A stretch of 37,856 nt of DNA from Deltaproteobacteria bacterium (GTDB lineage: Bacteria; Myxococcota_A; UBA9042; PHBI01). The stretch is taken from assembly GCA_006226565.1 (NCBI GenBank), contig SBGO01000708.1, forward strand, positions 1-37,856. The letters run 5' to 3'. Positions within the stretch are counted from its first letter, which is position 1. Each line of letters starts with the position of its first letter. The position numbers were made by a program, and so were the translations under genes. The notes below the pieces were generated by a model. That model did no database searches. It saw nothing but the letters and a program-made list of their open reading frames with translations, and was not told the origin of the DNA. Positions 1 to 6,711 of this stretch are shown piece by piece.

Positions 1-1012
1 GCTGACCGAGGTCCTGGAGCACCCGCAGGCCGCGGCGCGCGGCGGTGCTGGGCGCCGGACGGAGCGGCGTCACGAGCGCCCGGAGCACGTCCGCCACGCG
101 GCGCTCGAAGCCCTCCGCGGAGGTCGCGTAGTCGACGTCGGCCTGCAGGCAGTGTTCGCGATAGCGGGCGAAGGACGCGGACAGGAGGCGCGGCAGGTGG
201 ACCTTGGCGTAGTCACCGGCCTCTCCGAGCGAGAGGTACTTCTCGGTCGGCTCGACGAGCGTGCCGTCGTACATCCCGTGCCGGTAGGCGAACATCTCGT
301 AGTTCAGGATCTCGACCGCGTTCTCGCCGATGGCGCGCGCGGTCTCGCTGTCGAGCCGGCGCAGCCGCACCTCGGCGTCCCGGGCGTCGAGCTCGAGCTG
401 CCCGTAGATGAGGACGTCGGTCCCCTTGAGCTCGGCGAGGTCGAGCCCGACCCCGCTCGCGTCCGCCCGCCCGAGCTCGGCGAGCCAGTAGTAGTGGAGC
501 GACGCGAGGGCCTCGCTGAGGCGGGCCATGTGCATCAGCTCCCACTCGCTCAGCCGCGGCCACCACCCGAAGCCGACGAGCGCGTGGACGAGCCCGTGGC
601 TCCACCACTTCGGGGCCATGTTCAGCTGGAAATCGCCGACCGGCGCGTCCTGCGCGAAGGGCCAGAGCGCGGGCGTCTCGACCCGCTCGCCGCTCCGGAC
701 CACGGCCCCGTAGTCGCCGGGGACGTCCGGGTGGGCCCAGCTGGCGGCGCGGGGGAGCAGCCCACGCTCGAAGCGATCGAAGGTGAAGTACCCGCGCTCT
801 CGCGCGACCACCGCGGCCTGGTGCATGAACGGCGTCGTCGTCAGCCCTTCGATCGCCAGCCGGTGGTGCTCCGCGAGCAGCCGCGAGTCGTCGTCGCTCC
901 GGACGGACTCGATCGCGCGTGCTGCGGCGCAAAGCGCTTCACCGTCGAGGGCGGCGCCGAGGTCTTCGAGCGTGACCTCGCGGTCGGTGGGCAGGCCGAG
1001 ATCGGTGGACAT
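1..1012 (-). CDS. Unrecognised protein, 3' end beyond window edge
   Basis: Reading the minus strand from an ATG at 1012 gives at least 337 codons without a stop, running off the left edge. The ORF track omits it because no stop lies in the window and lists only shadows here. The protein starts MSTDLGLPTD and has ordinary composition, unlike the Arg/Ala-rich shadow frames. A good ribosome site (GGAAGG) lies about 6 bases before the ATG. Visible features are many His and Trp residues, including MAPKWWSHGLVHALVGFGWW around residues 131-150 and MHMARLSEALASLHYYWLAE soon after, which look like amphipathic helices. There is no signal peptide and no domain I recognise. The clustered histidines could bind metal or a cofactor, but this is a guess. 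It is divergent from the 1183 gene. Confidence 0.8.
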   Translation of the reverse strand, partial: MSTDLGLPTDREVTLEDLGAALDGEALCAAARAIESVRSDDDSRLLAEHHRLAIEGLTTTPFMHQAAVVARERGYFTFDRFERGLLPRAASWAHPDVPGDYGAVVRSGERVETPALWPFAQDAPVGDFQLNMAPKWWSHGLVHALVGFGWWPRLSEWELMHMARLSEALASLHYYWLAELGRADASGVGLDLAELKGTDVLIYGQLELDARDAEVRLRRLDSETARAIGENAVEILNYEMFAYRHGMYDGTLVEPTEKYLSLGEAGDYAKVHLPRLLSASFARYREHCLQADVDYATSAEGFERRVADVLRALVTPLRPAPSTAARRGLRVLQDLGQ

Positions 1013-1061
1013 GTGGACCTTCCATGGGCGGCGCGGTGAACTTGAAAAGTCGCGCCGCGGG

Positions 1062-1067
1062 ATGATA
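1062..1067 (-). promoter_or_regulatory. Possible -10 element for the left-edge gene
   Basis: On the minus strand the hexamer TATCAT matches TATAAT at five of six positions and lies about 50 bases before the ATG at 1012. I see no convincing -35 at the right distance, so the call is weak. The 170-bp divergent gap must hold promoters for both this gene and the 1183 gene. Confidence 0.25.
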
Positions 1068-1182
1068 CGTTAGGACGGCATCGGGGGGTAGGTGGTCACC
1101 CGTCACGCGTGCTCTTGACCGAGCCGGGCGGGAATCGCACGATGACGCCCAGTCAACCGCCCAGTTACGCTGCGGAGACACC

Positions 1183-2067
1183 ATGCCTGGCTTCACCCTG
1201 CCGCTCGACAAGCTGTGTGACATCTGGTTCCCGACCCTGAAGAAGACGCTTCCTATCGATTGGAAGCAGCCGATGGGGGATCCGGAGCGCAAGCACTTCC
1301 TCGACCAGTTCGGGCTCGGCCTCGCCGACAAGGTGAAGCTGATGTCGGGCGGTCCGTCGTCGCCGCGGCCCTACTTCTGGAACGCGACGCCGAACAAGCT
1401 CCACGCGGACACGGCCAAGGAGATCTCCAAGCCGTTCCAGAAGTTCGCCCACGACGCGGTGAACAAGTTCAAGCAGTGCATCGACATGTGGAAGCTTCAG
1501 GCCGAGTTCAAGAGCCTGAAGATCATGGCGGTGTCGGCCATCGGGACCCCGGGCTGCCTCAAGGGGCCGGAGCTCAAGACCCTGGCGCCGTTCAAGAGCT
1601 GGCAGGGCAAAGAGGACAACGAGAAGGCCTACATCAAGGCCGTCGTCGAGGGCCTGTCCGGCCAGTGGAAGAAGTGGCAGGACAAGGTCATGATCCCCGG
1701 CCTGCCCTTCTACCCGGCGTTTGCGGCCTTCCCGCTGGCCCAGGCGCCGCCGATGCCCAACGTGCCCTTCCCGCTCGTCACCTGCCCCTCGGCGACCATG
1801 GCCGAGATGACGCAGATGAAGCTGAAGGACGCGATGGTCAAGGCGCTCGACAAGAAGGTGAAGGACGAGGACTCGGACAAGCAGCACGAGGCGCTGTTCG
1901 ACACCATCGCCTTCCCCATCGCCCTCAACTTCCTGCTCTGGCAGGTCATGCAGATGGTGATGAACCTGCTCGGCAAGGGCCCGGTGCCGCCCTACGCGCC
2001 GCCGTACATCCCGGTCGGGCCGGTGGTCGGCGGGCAGGAGGCCCTCGGCAAGGCGCTCATGGCCTGA
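1183..2067 (+). CDS. Unrecognised 294-aa protein near DUF2169 gene
   Basis: The 294-residue frame has normal composition, while overlapping frames are Arg/Ala-rich shadows. GGAG sits six bases before the ATG. The N-terminal half is Lys/Trp-rich and probably helical (KKTLPIDWK, KFKQCIDMWKLQAEFKSLK). A Pro-rich middle (GLPFYPAFAAFPLAQAPPMP) is followed by a charged helix. Residues about 240-262 (FPIALNFLLWQVMQMVMNLL) are hydrophobic enough for one membrane segment, and the tail is Pro/Gly-rich. No signal peptide is visible. I do not recognise the family. It converges on a DUF2169 gene, a family often found beside type VI secretion effector genes, so a secretion-related or toxin-like role is conceivable; nothing in the sequence proves it. 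Confidence 0.85.
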   Translation: MPGFTLPLDKLCDIWFPTLKKTLPIDWKQPMGDPERKHFLDQFGLGLADKVKLMSGGPSSPRPYFWNATPNKLHADTAKEISKPFQKFAHDAVNKFKQCIDMWKLQAEFKSLKIMAVSAIGTPGCLKGPELKTLAPFKSWQGKEDNEKAYIKAVVEGLSGQWKKWQDKVMIPGLPFYPAFAAFPLAQAPPMPNVPFPLVTCPSATMAEMTQMKLKDAMVKALDKKVKDEDSDKQHEALFDTIAFPIALNFLLWQVMQMVMNLLGKGPVPPYAPPYIPVGPVVGGQEALGKALMA

Positions 2068-2098
2068 ACCGAGCACGCGCTCGAGCCACACGCACGAC

Positions 2099-2131
2099 GA
2101 AGGCCGCGCTCCCCGAGGGGGCGCGGCCTTC
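2099..2131 (+). terminator. Hairpin after the 1183 gene
   Basis: GAAGGCCGCGC pairs perfectly with GCGCGGCCTTC. CCCC/GGGG extends the stem across a single bulged T. It lies 31 bases after the stop of the 1183 gene. No T run follows on the plus strand, so termination there would rest on the very stable stem. Confidence 0.6.
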
Positions 2132-2142
2132 GCCGTCTCGGC
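2100..2142. repeat. Direct repeat copy 1 (contains a hairpin)
   Basis: About 42 bases beginning AAGGCCGCGCTCCC and ending CTTCGCCGTCTCGG recur almost exactly at 2167-2208. The copies differ by one C in the loop. They have the same orientation, so each converging gene ends at its own copy of the same hairpin. Confidence 0.85.
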
Positions 2143-2163
2143 GATAGCCCCATCGACCTCACG

Positions 2164-2196
2164 AAAAAGGCCGCGCTCCCGAGGGGGCGCGGCCTT
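2164..2196 (-). terminator. Intrinsic terminator for the DUF2169 gene
   Basis: AAGGCCGCGC and GCGCGGCCTT form a 10-bp stem, with CCC/GGG able to extend it. On the minus strand the stem ends in a run of five T. It lies 26 bases past the DUF2169 stop, so it is a canonical rho-independent terminator in that direction. Confidence 0.8.
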
Positions 2197-2208
2197 CGCC
2201 GTCTCGGG
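2167..2208. repeat. Direct repeat copy 2 (contains a hairpin)
   Basis: Second copy of the unit at 2100-2142, one base shorter in the loop. The bases in front are also similar (CACGACGA against CACGAAAA), so the duplication may extend slightly left. Confidence 0.85.
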
Positions 2209-2222
2209 AGGCGAGCGTCGGC

Positions 2223-4550
2223 CTACTTCTTCTTGCCCTTCGGGGGAGCGCCGTCGGCCATGTCCTCGTCGATGACCAGGATCTCACCGTCGTCGTCGCG
2301 GATGATGCCGAACTCCTCGTCGACCTGCTCGCGCGCCTTCTTCTTGATCTCCTTCTCGTGCTCCTTCTCGGCCGCCGCCGCGCGGGCGGCGGCGTCATCC
2401 TCGAAGCCCTGCTTCTCGGCGCGGATCTTCTCGTCCCAATCATCGCCGTAGAGGCGCCGGTCCTCGGTCTGGTTGAAGACGACGGCGTCCTCGACCCCGT
2501 CCATGCGCACGCCGAGGCGGTCGTCCTTGCGCCGGAACTGGTCGCGGTACTTCTGCTCGACGTCCTTCTCGAGATCCTCGTCGTCGATGGCCTCGATGAA
2601 GCCCGTCACGCCGCCCTTCTTGAGCCCGGCCTCCTCGGCCGCCTCGTCGCGCTTGACGTCCATCCAGTCGACCTGGTCGACCTCGATGATGTTGACCTTG
2701 CGGAAGGGCTTCTCGCCGAGCTCGTCGAAGTCGCGGATCTTGTGCCAGCCGCGCCAGAGCAGCTCGACCGCCGGCCTCGCCGGGTCGTCGAGGTCGAACA
2801 GCAGCTGGTCGAGGTTCATCGCGAGCGGGACCGGGCCCTCGCTCATGTCGATGGTCGCCGTCGGGTGGAGCCCCGGGAGGCGGAAGAAGAGGTGGCCCTC
2901 CGGCGTGAGGTTGGTGAAGTAGACCTCCTCGTCACCGCGGATGTGCTTCACCCACAGCTTCGGGTGGGCCTCCTGGTAGGCGAGCATGTTGAAGAGCGGG
3001 ATCTCGACGCCCTCGATGCTCTTGATGATGGGCTGGTCGTCCGGGTCCTCCGGGTCGTAGTTCTCCATGGCCATCTGCTTGCCAGCTTCGGCGAGCGCCT
3101 CGTCCCACGGGAAGATGCCGAAGTACTGCGCACGCGGGAACCAGGACATCGGATAGGGCGCCCAGCCGGCGGGCGGCCGCAGCTTCTTGAGGTCGAACTC
3201 CTCGTTGAGCTCGACGACGAAGTCCTCCTCGGTCAGCGGCGCGTCGGGATCCTCGATGTTCGGGAGCGGGAGGTCCGCGATGGCCTCCTCACGGTGGCTG
3301 CACGCGAAGCCCTTGCCCGACGGGTTGGCCGGGTACGGCATCTCCGGGTACTCGCTCTCCTCGCGCGTCTTCTTCTTCTTCTTCGGCCGCTGCCGCATGT
3401 ACTGCGCGGCCCAATCGTCGCCCGAGAGCTTGATGTCCCCGAACTCGGTCGCGCGGTCGCGGAGGGTCCCCTCCTCGTCCTTGAGCTGACGGGCGCGACG
3501 CTCGTCCTCCTCCTCGAGGAGCTCTCGCAGCTCGTCGCTCTGCTTGAGCGCCTCGAGGTCGAGGGACTGCGTCTTCTCGCTGCCGGAGAAGAAGTCCGCC
3601 ATGGGATCCTTCTCCTTGGGCGCCGCCTCTCCCTCGGCGTCCTCGTCCCCGTCGCCCTCCCCTTCGGCGGCCGCGTCCTCGGGCTCGACGTCCTCGGGAC
3701 GGTCGGGGAGATCGCGACCGAGTCGCAGCGCGCTGACGACCTTCATCTCGTCGTCGGCGTCCGCCTCGGCGTTGAGCCGCGCGACCAGGTCGGCGTCGAG
3801 CACGCGGGTGGTGCCGCTGTGCTCCTCTTCGTCACCAAAGGCCTTCTGGGCGAGCTTCTGCGCCTTCTCGTCCTTCGGCTTCGGCTCCTTCTTCTTGGCG
3901 GCGGCGTCCTTGTCGGCCTTCTCGGCGGCCTTGATCTCCTCTTCGATCTCTTTTTTGCGCTCGCGCCGCTTCTCCTGCACCTCGGCGACGCCCTGCGCCT
4001 CCTCCGCCATCTCCATCTCGTCATCGCTGAGGATGATCTTGCCCCAGCCGCCGTAGGCGTTCTCGTAGCGGAGCGGCAGCTTCTCGATGGGCTCGGGATC
4101 GGTGAAGTCCGGATCGAGCCACGCCCAGGTCTCGCCCTTGGCGAGGTCCTTGTAGGTGAGCTCCTTCATCGGCGGGTACCAGATGCACTTCCGGTCCCCG
4201 ATGATGCGGAGCCGCCGCGTGACGACCCCGGGGATGCGCATCTCGACGGCGAACTCCGGCACGGGCTTTCCGCCCGGCGCGTAGGCCGTGCCGCGCACCA
4301 TCACGTCGACGAAGCGCTTCTCCGGCGCGATCTCGCTCGGCTGGCGCACGCTGACGTTCGGCGGGTCGGCGTCGTCGTGGAACTCCGCCGCGAACGCCAC
4401 CGGCGGTGTCTCGTCGGAGGGCTCACAGATGGCCTCGACGGTGTTGACGTTGTACCGCCGCTTGATGACCACCACGACCCCGTGGTCGCCGTTGAGACGA
4501 CGCCCCGGGAGCCAGAACCCCTGGTAGCCATGTTGCTCGAACTCGGGCAT
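2223..4550 (-). CDS. DUF2169 domain protein with acidic insert
   Basis: The N-terminus (QGFWLPGRRLNGDHGVVVVIKR, then VRQPSEIAPEKRFVDVMVRG) and a later block (PAGWAPYPMSWFPRAQYFGIFPWDEAL) are typical of DUF2169. Such genes commonly lie beside PAAR, VgrG and effector genes of type VI secretion systems, where an adaptor or loading role has been proposed. At 775 residues it is much longer than a simple DUF2169 protein. The two halves are split by an insert at about residues 175-400 made largely of Glu, Lys, Asp and Ala, probably coiled coil or disordered, and a second charged stretch precedes the Lys-rich C-terminus. No signal peptide is seen, so it should be cytoplasmic. The gene stands alone, with no VgrG, PAAR or sheath gene in the window. 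Confidence 0.85.
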   Translation of the reverse strand: MPEFEQHGYQGFWLPGRRLNGDHGVVVVIKRRYNVNTVEAICEPSDETPPVAFAAEFHDDADPPNVSVRQPSEIAPEKRFVDVMVRGTAYAPGGKPVPEFAVEMRIPGVVTRRLRIIGDRKCIWYPPMKELTYKDLAKGETWAWLDPDFTDPEPIEKLPLRYENAYGGWGKIILSDDEMEMAEEAQGVAEVQEKRRERKKEIEEEIKAAEKADKDAAAKKKEPKPKDEKAQKLAQKAFGDEEEHSGTTRVLDADLVARLNAEADADDEMKVVSALRLGRDLPDRPEDVEPEDAAAEGEGDGDEDAEGEAAPKEKDPMADFFSGSEKTQSLDLEALKQSDELRELLEEEDERRARQLKDEEGTLRDRATEFGDIKLSGDDWAAQYMRQRPKKKKKTREESEYPEMPYPANPSGKGFACSHREEAIADLPLPNIEDPDAPLTEEDFVVELNEEFDLKKLRPPAGWAPYPMSWFPRAQYFGIFPWDEALAEAGKQMAMENYDPEDPDDQPIIKSIEGVEIPLFNMLAYQEAHPKLWVKHIRGDEEVYFTNLTPEGHLFFRLPGLHPTATIDMSEGPVPLAMNLDQLLFDLDDPARPAVELLWRGWHKIRDFDELGEKPFRKVNIIEVDQVDWMDVKRDEAAEEAGLKKGGVTGFIEAIDDEDLEKDVEQKYRDQFRRKDDRLGVRMDGVEDAVVFNQTEDRRLYGDDWDEKIRAEKQGFEDDAAARAAAAEKEHEKEIKKKAREQVDEEFGIIRDDDGEILVIDEDMADGAPPKGKKK

Positions 4551-4597
4551 CCCTGAACCACCCTGTCGTGCCGTGGGACATGCTGCGACACCGTGGT

Positions 4598-4624
4598 TCT
4601 ATAGCAGCGCACTAGGCCTGACAA
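4598..4624 (-). promoter_or_regulatory. Candidate promoter of the DUF2169 gene
   Basis: On the minus strand TTGTCA (4619-4624) and TATAGA (4598-4603) are separated by 15 bases, about 48 bases before the ATG. Both hexamers are close to consensus but the spacer is short, so confidence is limited. Confidence 0.4.
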
Positions 4625-4661
4625 GCCGGCCTCCGGCGCGTCCCCGCCCCCTCGAACGACA

Positions 4662-4687
4662 AACGCCGGGCGCTCGGGCCCGGCGTT
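4662..4687 (-). terminator. Terminator after the 4711 lipoprotein gene
   Basis: AACGCCGGGC pairs perfectly with GCCCGGCGTT over 10 bp around a six-base loop. On the minus strand a T-rich tract (TTTGTCGTT) follows. The hairpin lies 24 bases beyond the stop of the lipoprotein gene, which fits an intrinsic terminator. Confidence 0.65.
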
Positions 4688-4710
4688 CGCCTTGGATCCG
4701 TGCGTACGGC

Positions 4711-6420
4711 TCAGTCGCCGCAGATGCTCAGGACGACCGACACGTGGCGGTCCACCGAGGCCCCGCAGGCCCGCGTCAGCGGCGCCTTGTTGGGATCGCG
4801 GAAGGTGATCTGCGTGTCCTTGCAGTTCGACAGGACGCGGCTGAGGAGCTCCATCGCGTCGTTGTAGGAGAACTTGGTGCTCAGGAAGATCTGGACCTGG
4901 CCCTCGGTCTTGTCGAGCCACTCCTCGAGCGCGTCGATGTTCGACGGCGAGCCGAGGTCGAGGGTCTCCCCGTCCTTCTTCCACTCCTTCGCCTCCTTGT
5001 CGTAGTGGACGGCGACGGCGCGGAAGCGGGTCGGGCTCAGCTCGAGGTAGAACTCCTTCTTGTTGCCGAGGAGCGCCTCACCCATGAAGCCCATCAGGGC
5101 GCAGGTGGTCTTCTGGGCGTCCTCCGGGAACTGGTAGGAGGAGTTCTTCGGGGCGTCGACGTGCATCATCTGGAGGTTCAGGACGCCCTTGCGGAGGCTG
5201 TCGTCGGCGTGGCGGCGGCCGACGAAGACCACGTTCTTGACGACGCCGTCCTCGAAGCGGAACGCCGAGACGATGTCGCGCATCGCGGCCGTCGACATCG
5301 AGCCGGGCGCCTCGACCACCGCGCGGGTGTAGTTGATGATGTTGCCGGGGGTGTTCTTGATCTTGTTGAGCACCTCGAGGGCCTTCGCGGAGAAGTCCTT
5401 CGGGATGGAGCCGTCGAAGCTCTCGGCGAGCTGCTCGTCGGCGAGGAAGATGCCCTTCTCCGGCAGGAAGTAGGAGATGAGCCCGCTGGTGCCGCCCGGC
5501 TTCGCGAAGGTCGCCGGCAGGACCGGGTTCTCGACGATCGCCAGCTCGTCCTTCGTCGCGGCGGTGAGATCGGCGACGAAGCGCGCCATCACGTCGCCGA
5601 AGACCTTGCCCTCCTCGGAGCCCGGCTTGAACTGCTCGGCCTGCTTCTTGATGAGCTCGAGGTAGGCGCGGTCGAGCACCGCGGCGCGGAACTCGTGGGG
5701 GATGCCCTTGCAGCGCTCCTTGATCGCCTCGTCGGCGTAGCAGATGCGGCTGATGTAGGCGTCGGGATCGTCGTCCTCGCCCGCGTGGGTCGGGAAGTCG
5801 AAGCCCAGCGACCAGTACGGGAGCAGCGCGCGGCGCTCCGCGAGGCGGGAGTCGACGAGGGTGAGCTGGTAGAAGCCAGCGGCGTGGACGAAGGTGCGGT
5901 CGAAGCTCGCCTCGTCCATCAGCGGCGGGGCGACGTAGGGGGCGCTCTCCTTCTGGGCTTCGACCTCGTGCTTCGCGGCGCTCTCGAGGAAGGCGTCGAT
6001 GGAGCCGAAGTACCGCTCGTGGGAGGAGTTGCCGTTCCAGTAGTCGTCGGACTCCTTCACGAAGGTGTCGGCGAGCTCGGCGGCGTTCTGCGCCGGCGTG
6101 CCCTTGGCGCCCACCTTGGTGGTCTCGTCCGCCTTGGTCCGGGTCGCGAGGTGCTCGAAGGTCTTGGCGTCGTCGCGCGCCAGGACCTGCTTGCGCCACG
6201 TGAGGATGGGATGCTCACGCCCCTCGACCTTCGCGTCCGCGGCGGGCACCGACTTCGCGAGGCCCTCGTAGCGCTCGGTCTGAACCGCATAGACCGCGGC
6301 CTTGGCTGCGGCGTAGCGACGCTCCTTGCTCTGGTCGAGCTTTTCCTGGAGGCCCATGTCGCACCCCGAGACGAGGAGCGCCAAGGCGACGGACGACGAG
6401 AGGAGGCGGGCAGGAGTCAT
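4711..6420 (-). CDS. Unrecognised lipoprotein, 569 aa
   Basis: The annotated ORF opens at 6510, but the start must be the ATG at 6420. From there the protein begins with a Sec signal and lipobox (LLSSSVALALLVSGC) with Cys20 as the lipidation site, and GGAG lies upstream. Asp follows the Cys; in E. coli that favours inner-membrane retention, though the rule may not hold here. The remaining 550 residues look soluble and mixed helix/sheet with no repeats and few cysteines, ending in SVVLSICGD. I do not recognise the family. It has its own promoter and terminator, so it is monocistronic and divergent from the kinase gene. Sensing or envelope maintenance is possible, but no motif supports either. 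Confidence 0.85.
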   Translation of the reverse strand: MTPARLLSSSVALALLVSGCDMGLQEKLDQSKERRYAAAKAAVYAVQTERYEGLAKSVPAADAKVEGREHPILTWRKQVLARDDAKTFEHLATRTKADETTKVGAKGTPAQNAAELADTFVKESDDYWNGNSSHERYFGSIDAFLESAAKHEVEAQKESAPYVAPPLMDEASFDRTFVHAAGFYQLTLVDSRLAERRALLPYWSLGFDFPTHAGEDDDPDAYISRICYADEAIKERCKGIPHEFRAAVLDRAYLELIKKQAEQFKPGSEEGKVFGDVMARFVADLTAATKDELAIVENPVLPATFAKPGGTSGLISYFLPEKGIFLADEQLAESFDGSIPKDFSAKALEVLNKIKNTPGNIINYTRAVVEAPGSMSTAAMRDIVSAFRFEDGVVKNVVFVGRRHADDSLRKGVLNLQMMHVDAPKNSSYQFPEDAQKTTCALMGFMGEALLGNKKEFYLELSPTRFRAVAVHYDKEAKEWKKDGETLDLGSPSNIDALEEWLDKTEGQVQIFLSTKFSYNDAMELLSRVLSNCKDTQITFRDPNKAPLTRACGASVDRHVSVVLSICGD

Positions 6421-6468
6421 TCTGTACGGGTCTCCGTAACCATGCCCGAGCCGGGCGATGAGGCCGGG

Positions 6469-6497
6469 AGTATCGAGACGCGACCCTTGATTGTCAA
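6469..6497 (-). promoter_or_regulatory. Promoter of the lipoprotein gene
   Basis: A perfect -35 TTGACA (6492-6497) and a -10 GATACT (6469-6474) are separated by 17 bases on the minus strand. Transcription would start near 6462, giving a leader of about 42 bases. This is the best sigma70-type match in the window. Confidence 0.7.
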
Positions 6498-6695
6498 GGC
6501 GTTGCCGCACTGCACCGACGTCGCCCCCCAGCGGAAAAACTCGCGTTCAGGCTGTCGAAACAAGTACAGATCACGTTTCAGTTCGGCGAGAGTAGGAGCT
6601 CCACGGACCGCTGGGTGGGCGTTGGGGCGCACCATCTCGGCCGGACCGCACGGCCCATCGACCGCACCGGCTCTGCACCCGCCGGCTGCCCGCCC

Positions 6696-6711
6696 GGAGG
6701 ACGCCCCGCTG
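6696..6711 (+). promoter_or_regulatory. Shine-Dalgarno and CTG start of the kinase gene
   Basis: GGAGG at 6696-6700 lies eight bases before an in-frame CTG at 6709-6711, just ahead of the conserved zinc ribbon. No ATG or GTG is in frame between 6571 and the kinase domain. The only other candidate, TTG at 6622, has a poorer site. Confidence 0.5.

Noticed and set aside
2358-4556. 732-aa ORF antisense to the DUF2169 gene
   Set aside because: Leu/Val/Arg-rich shadow with no motif.
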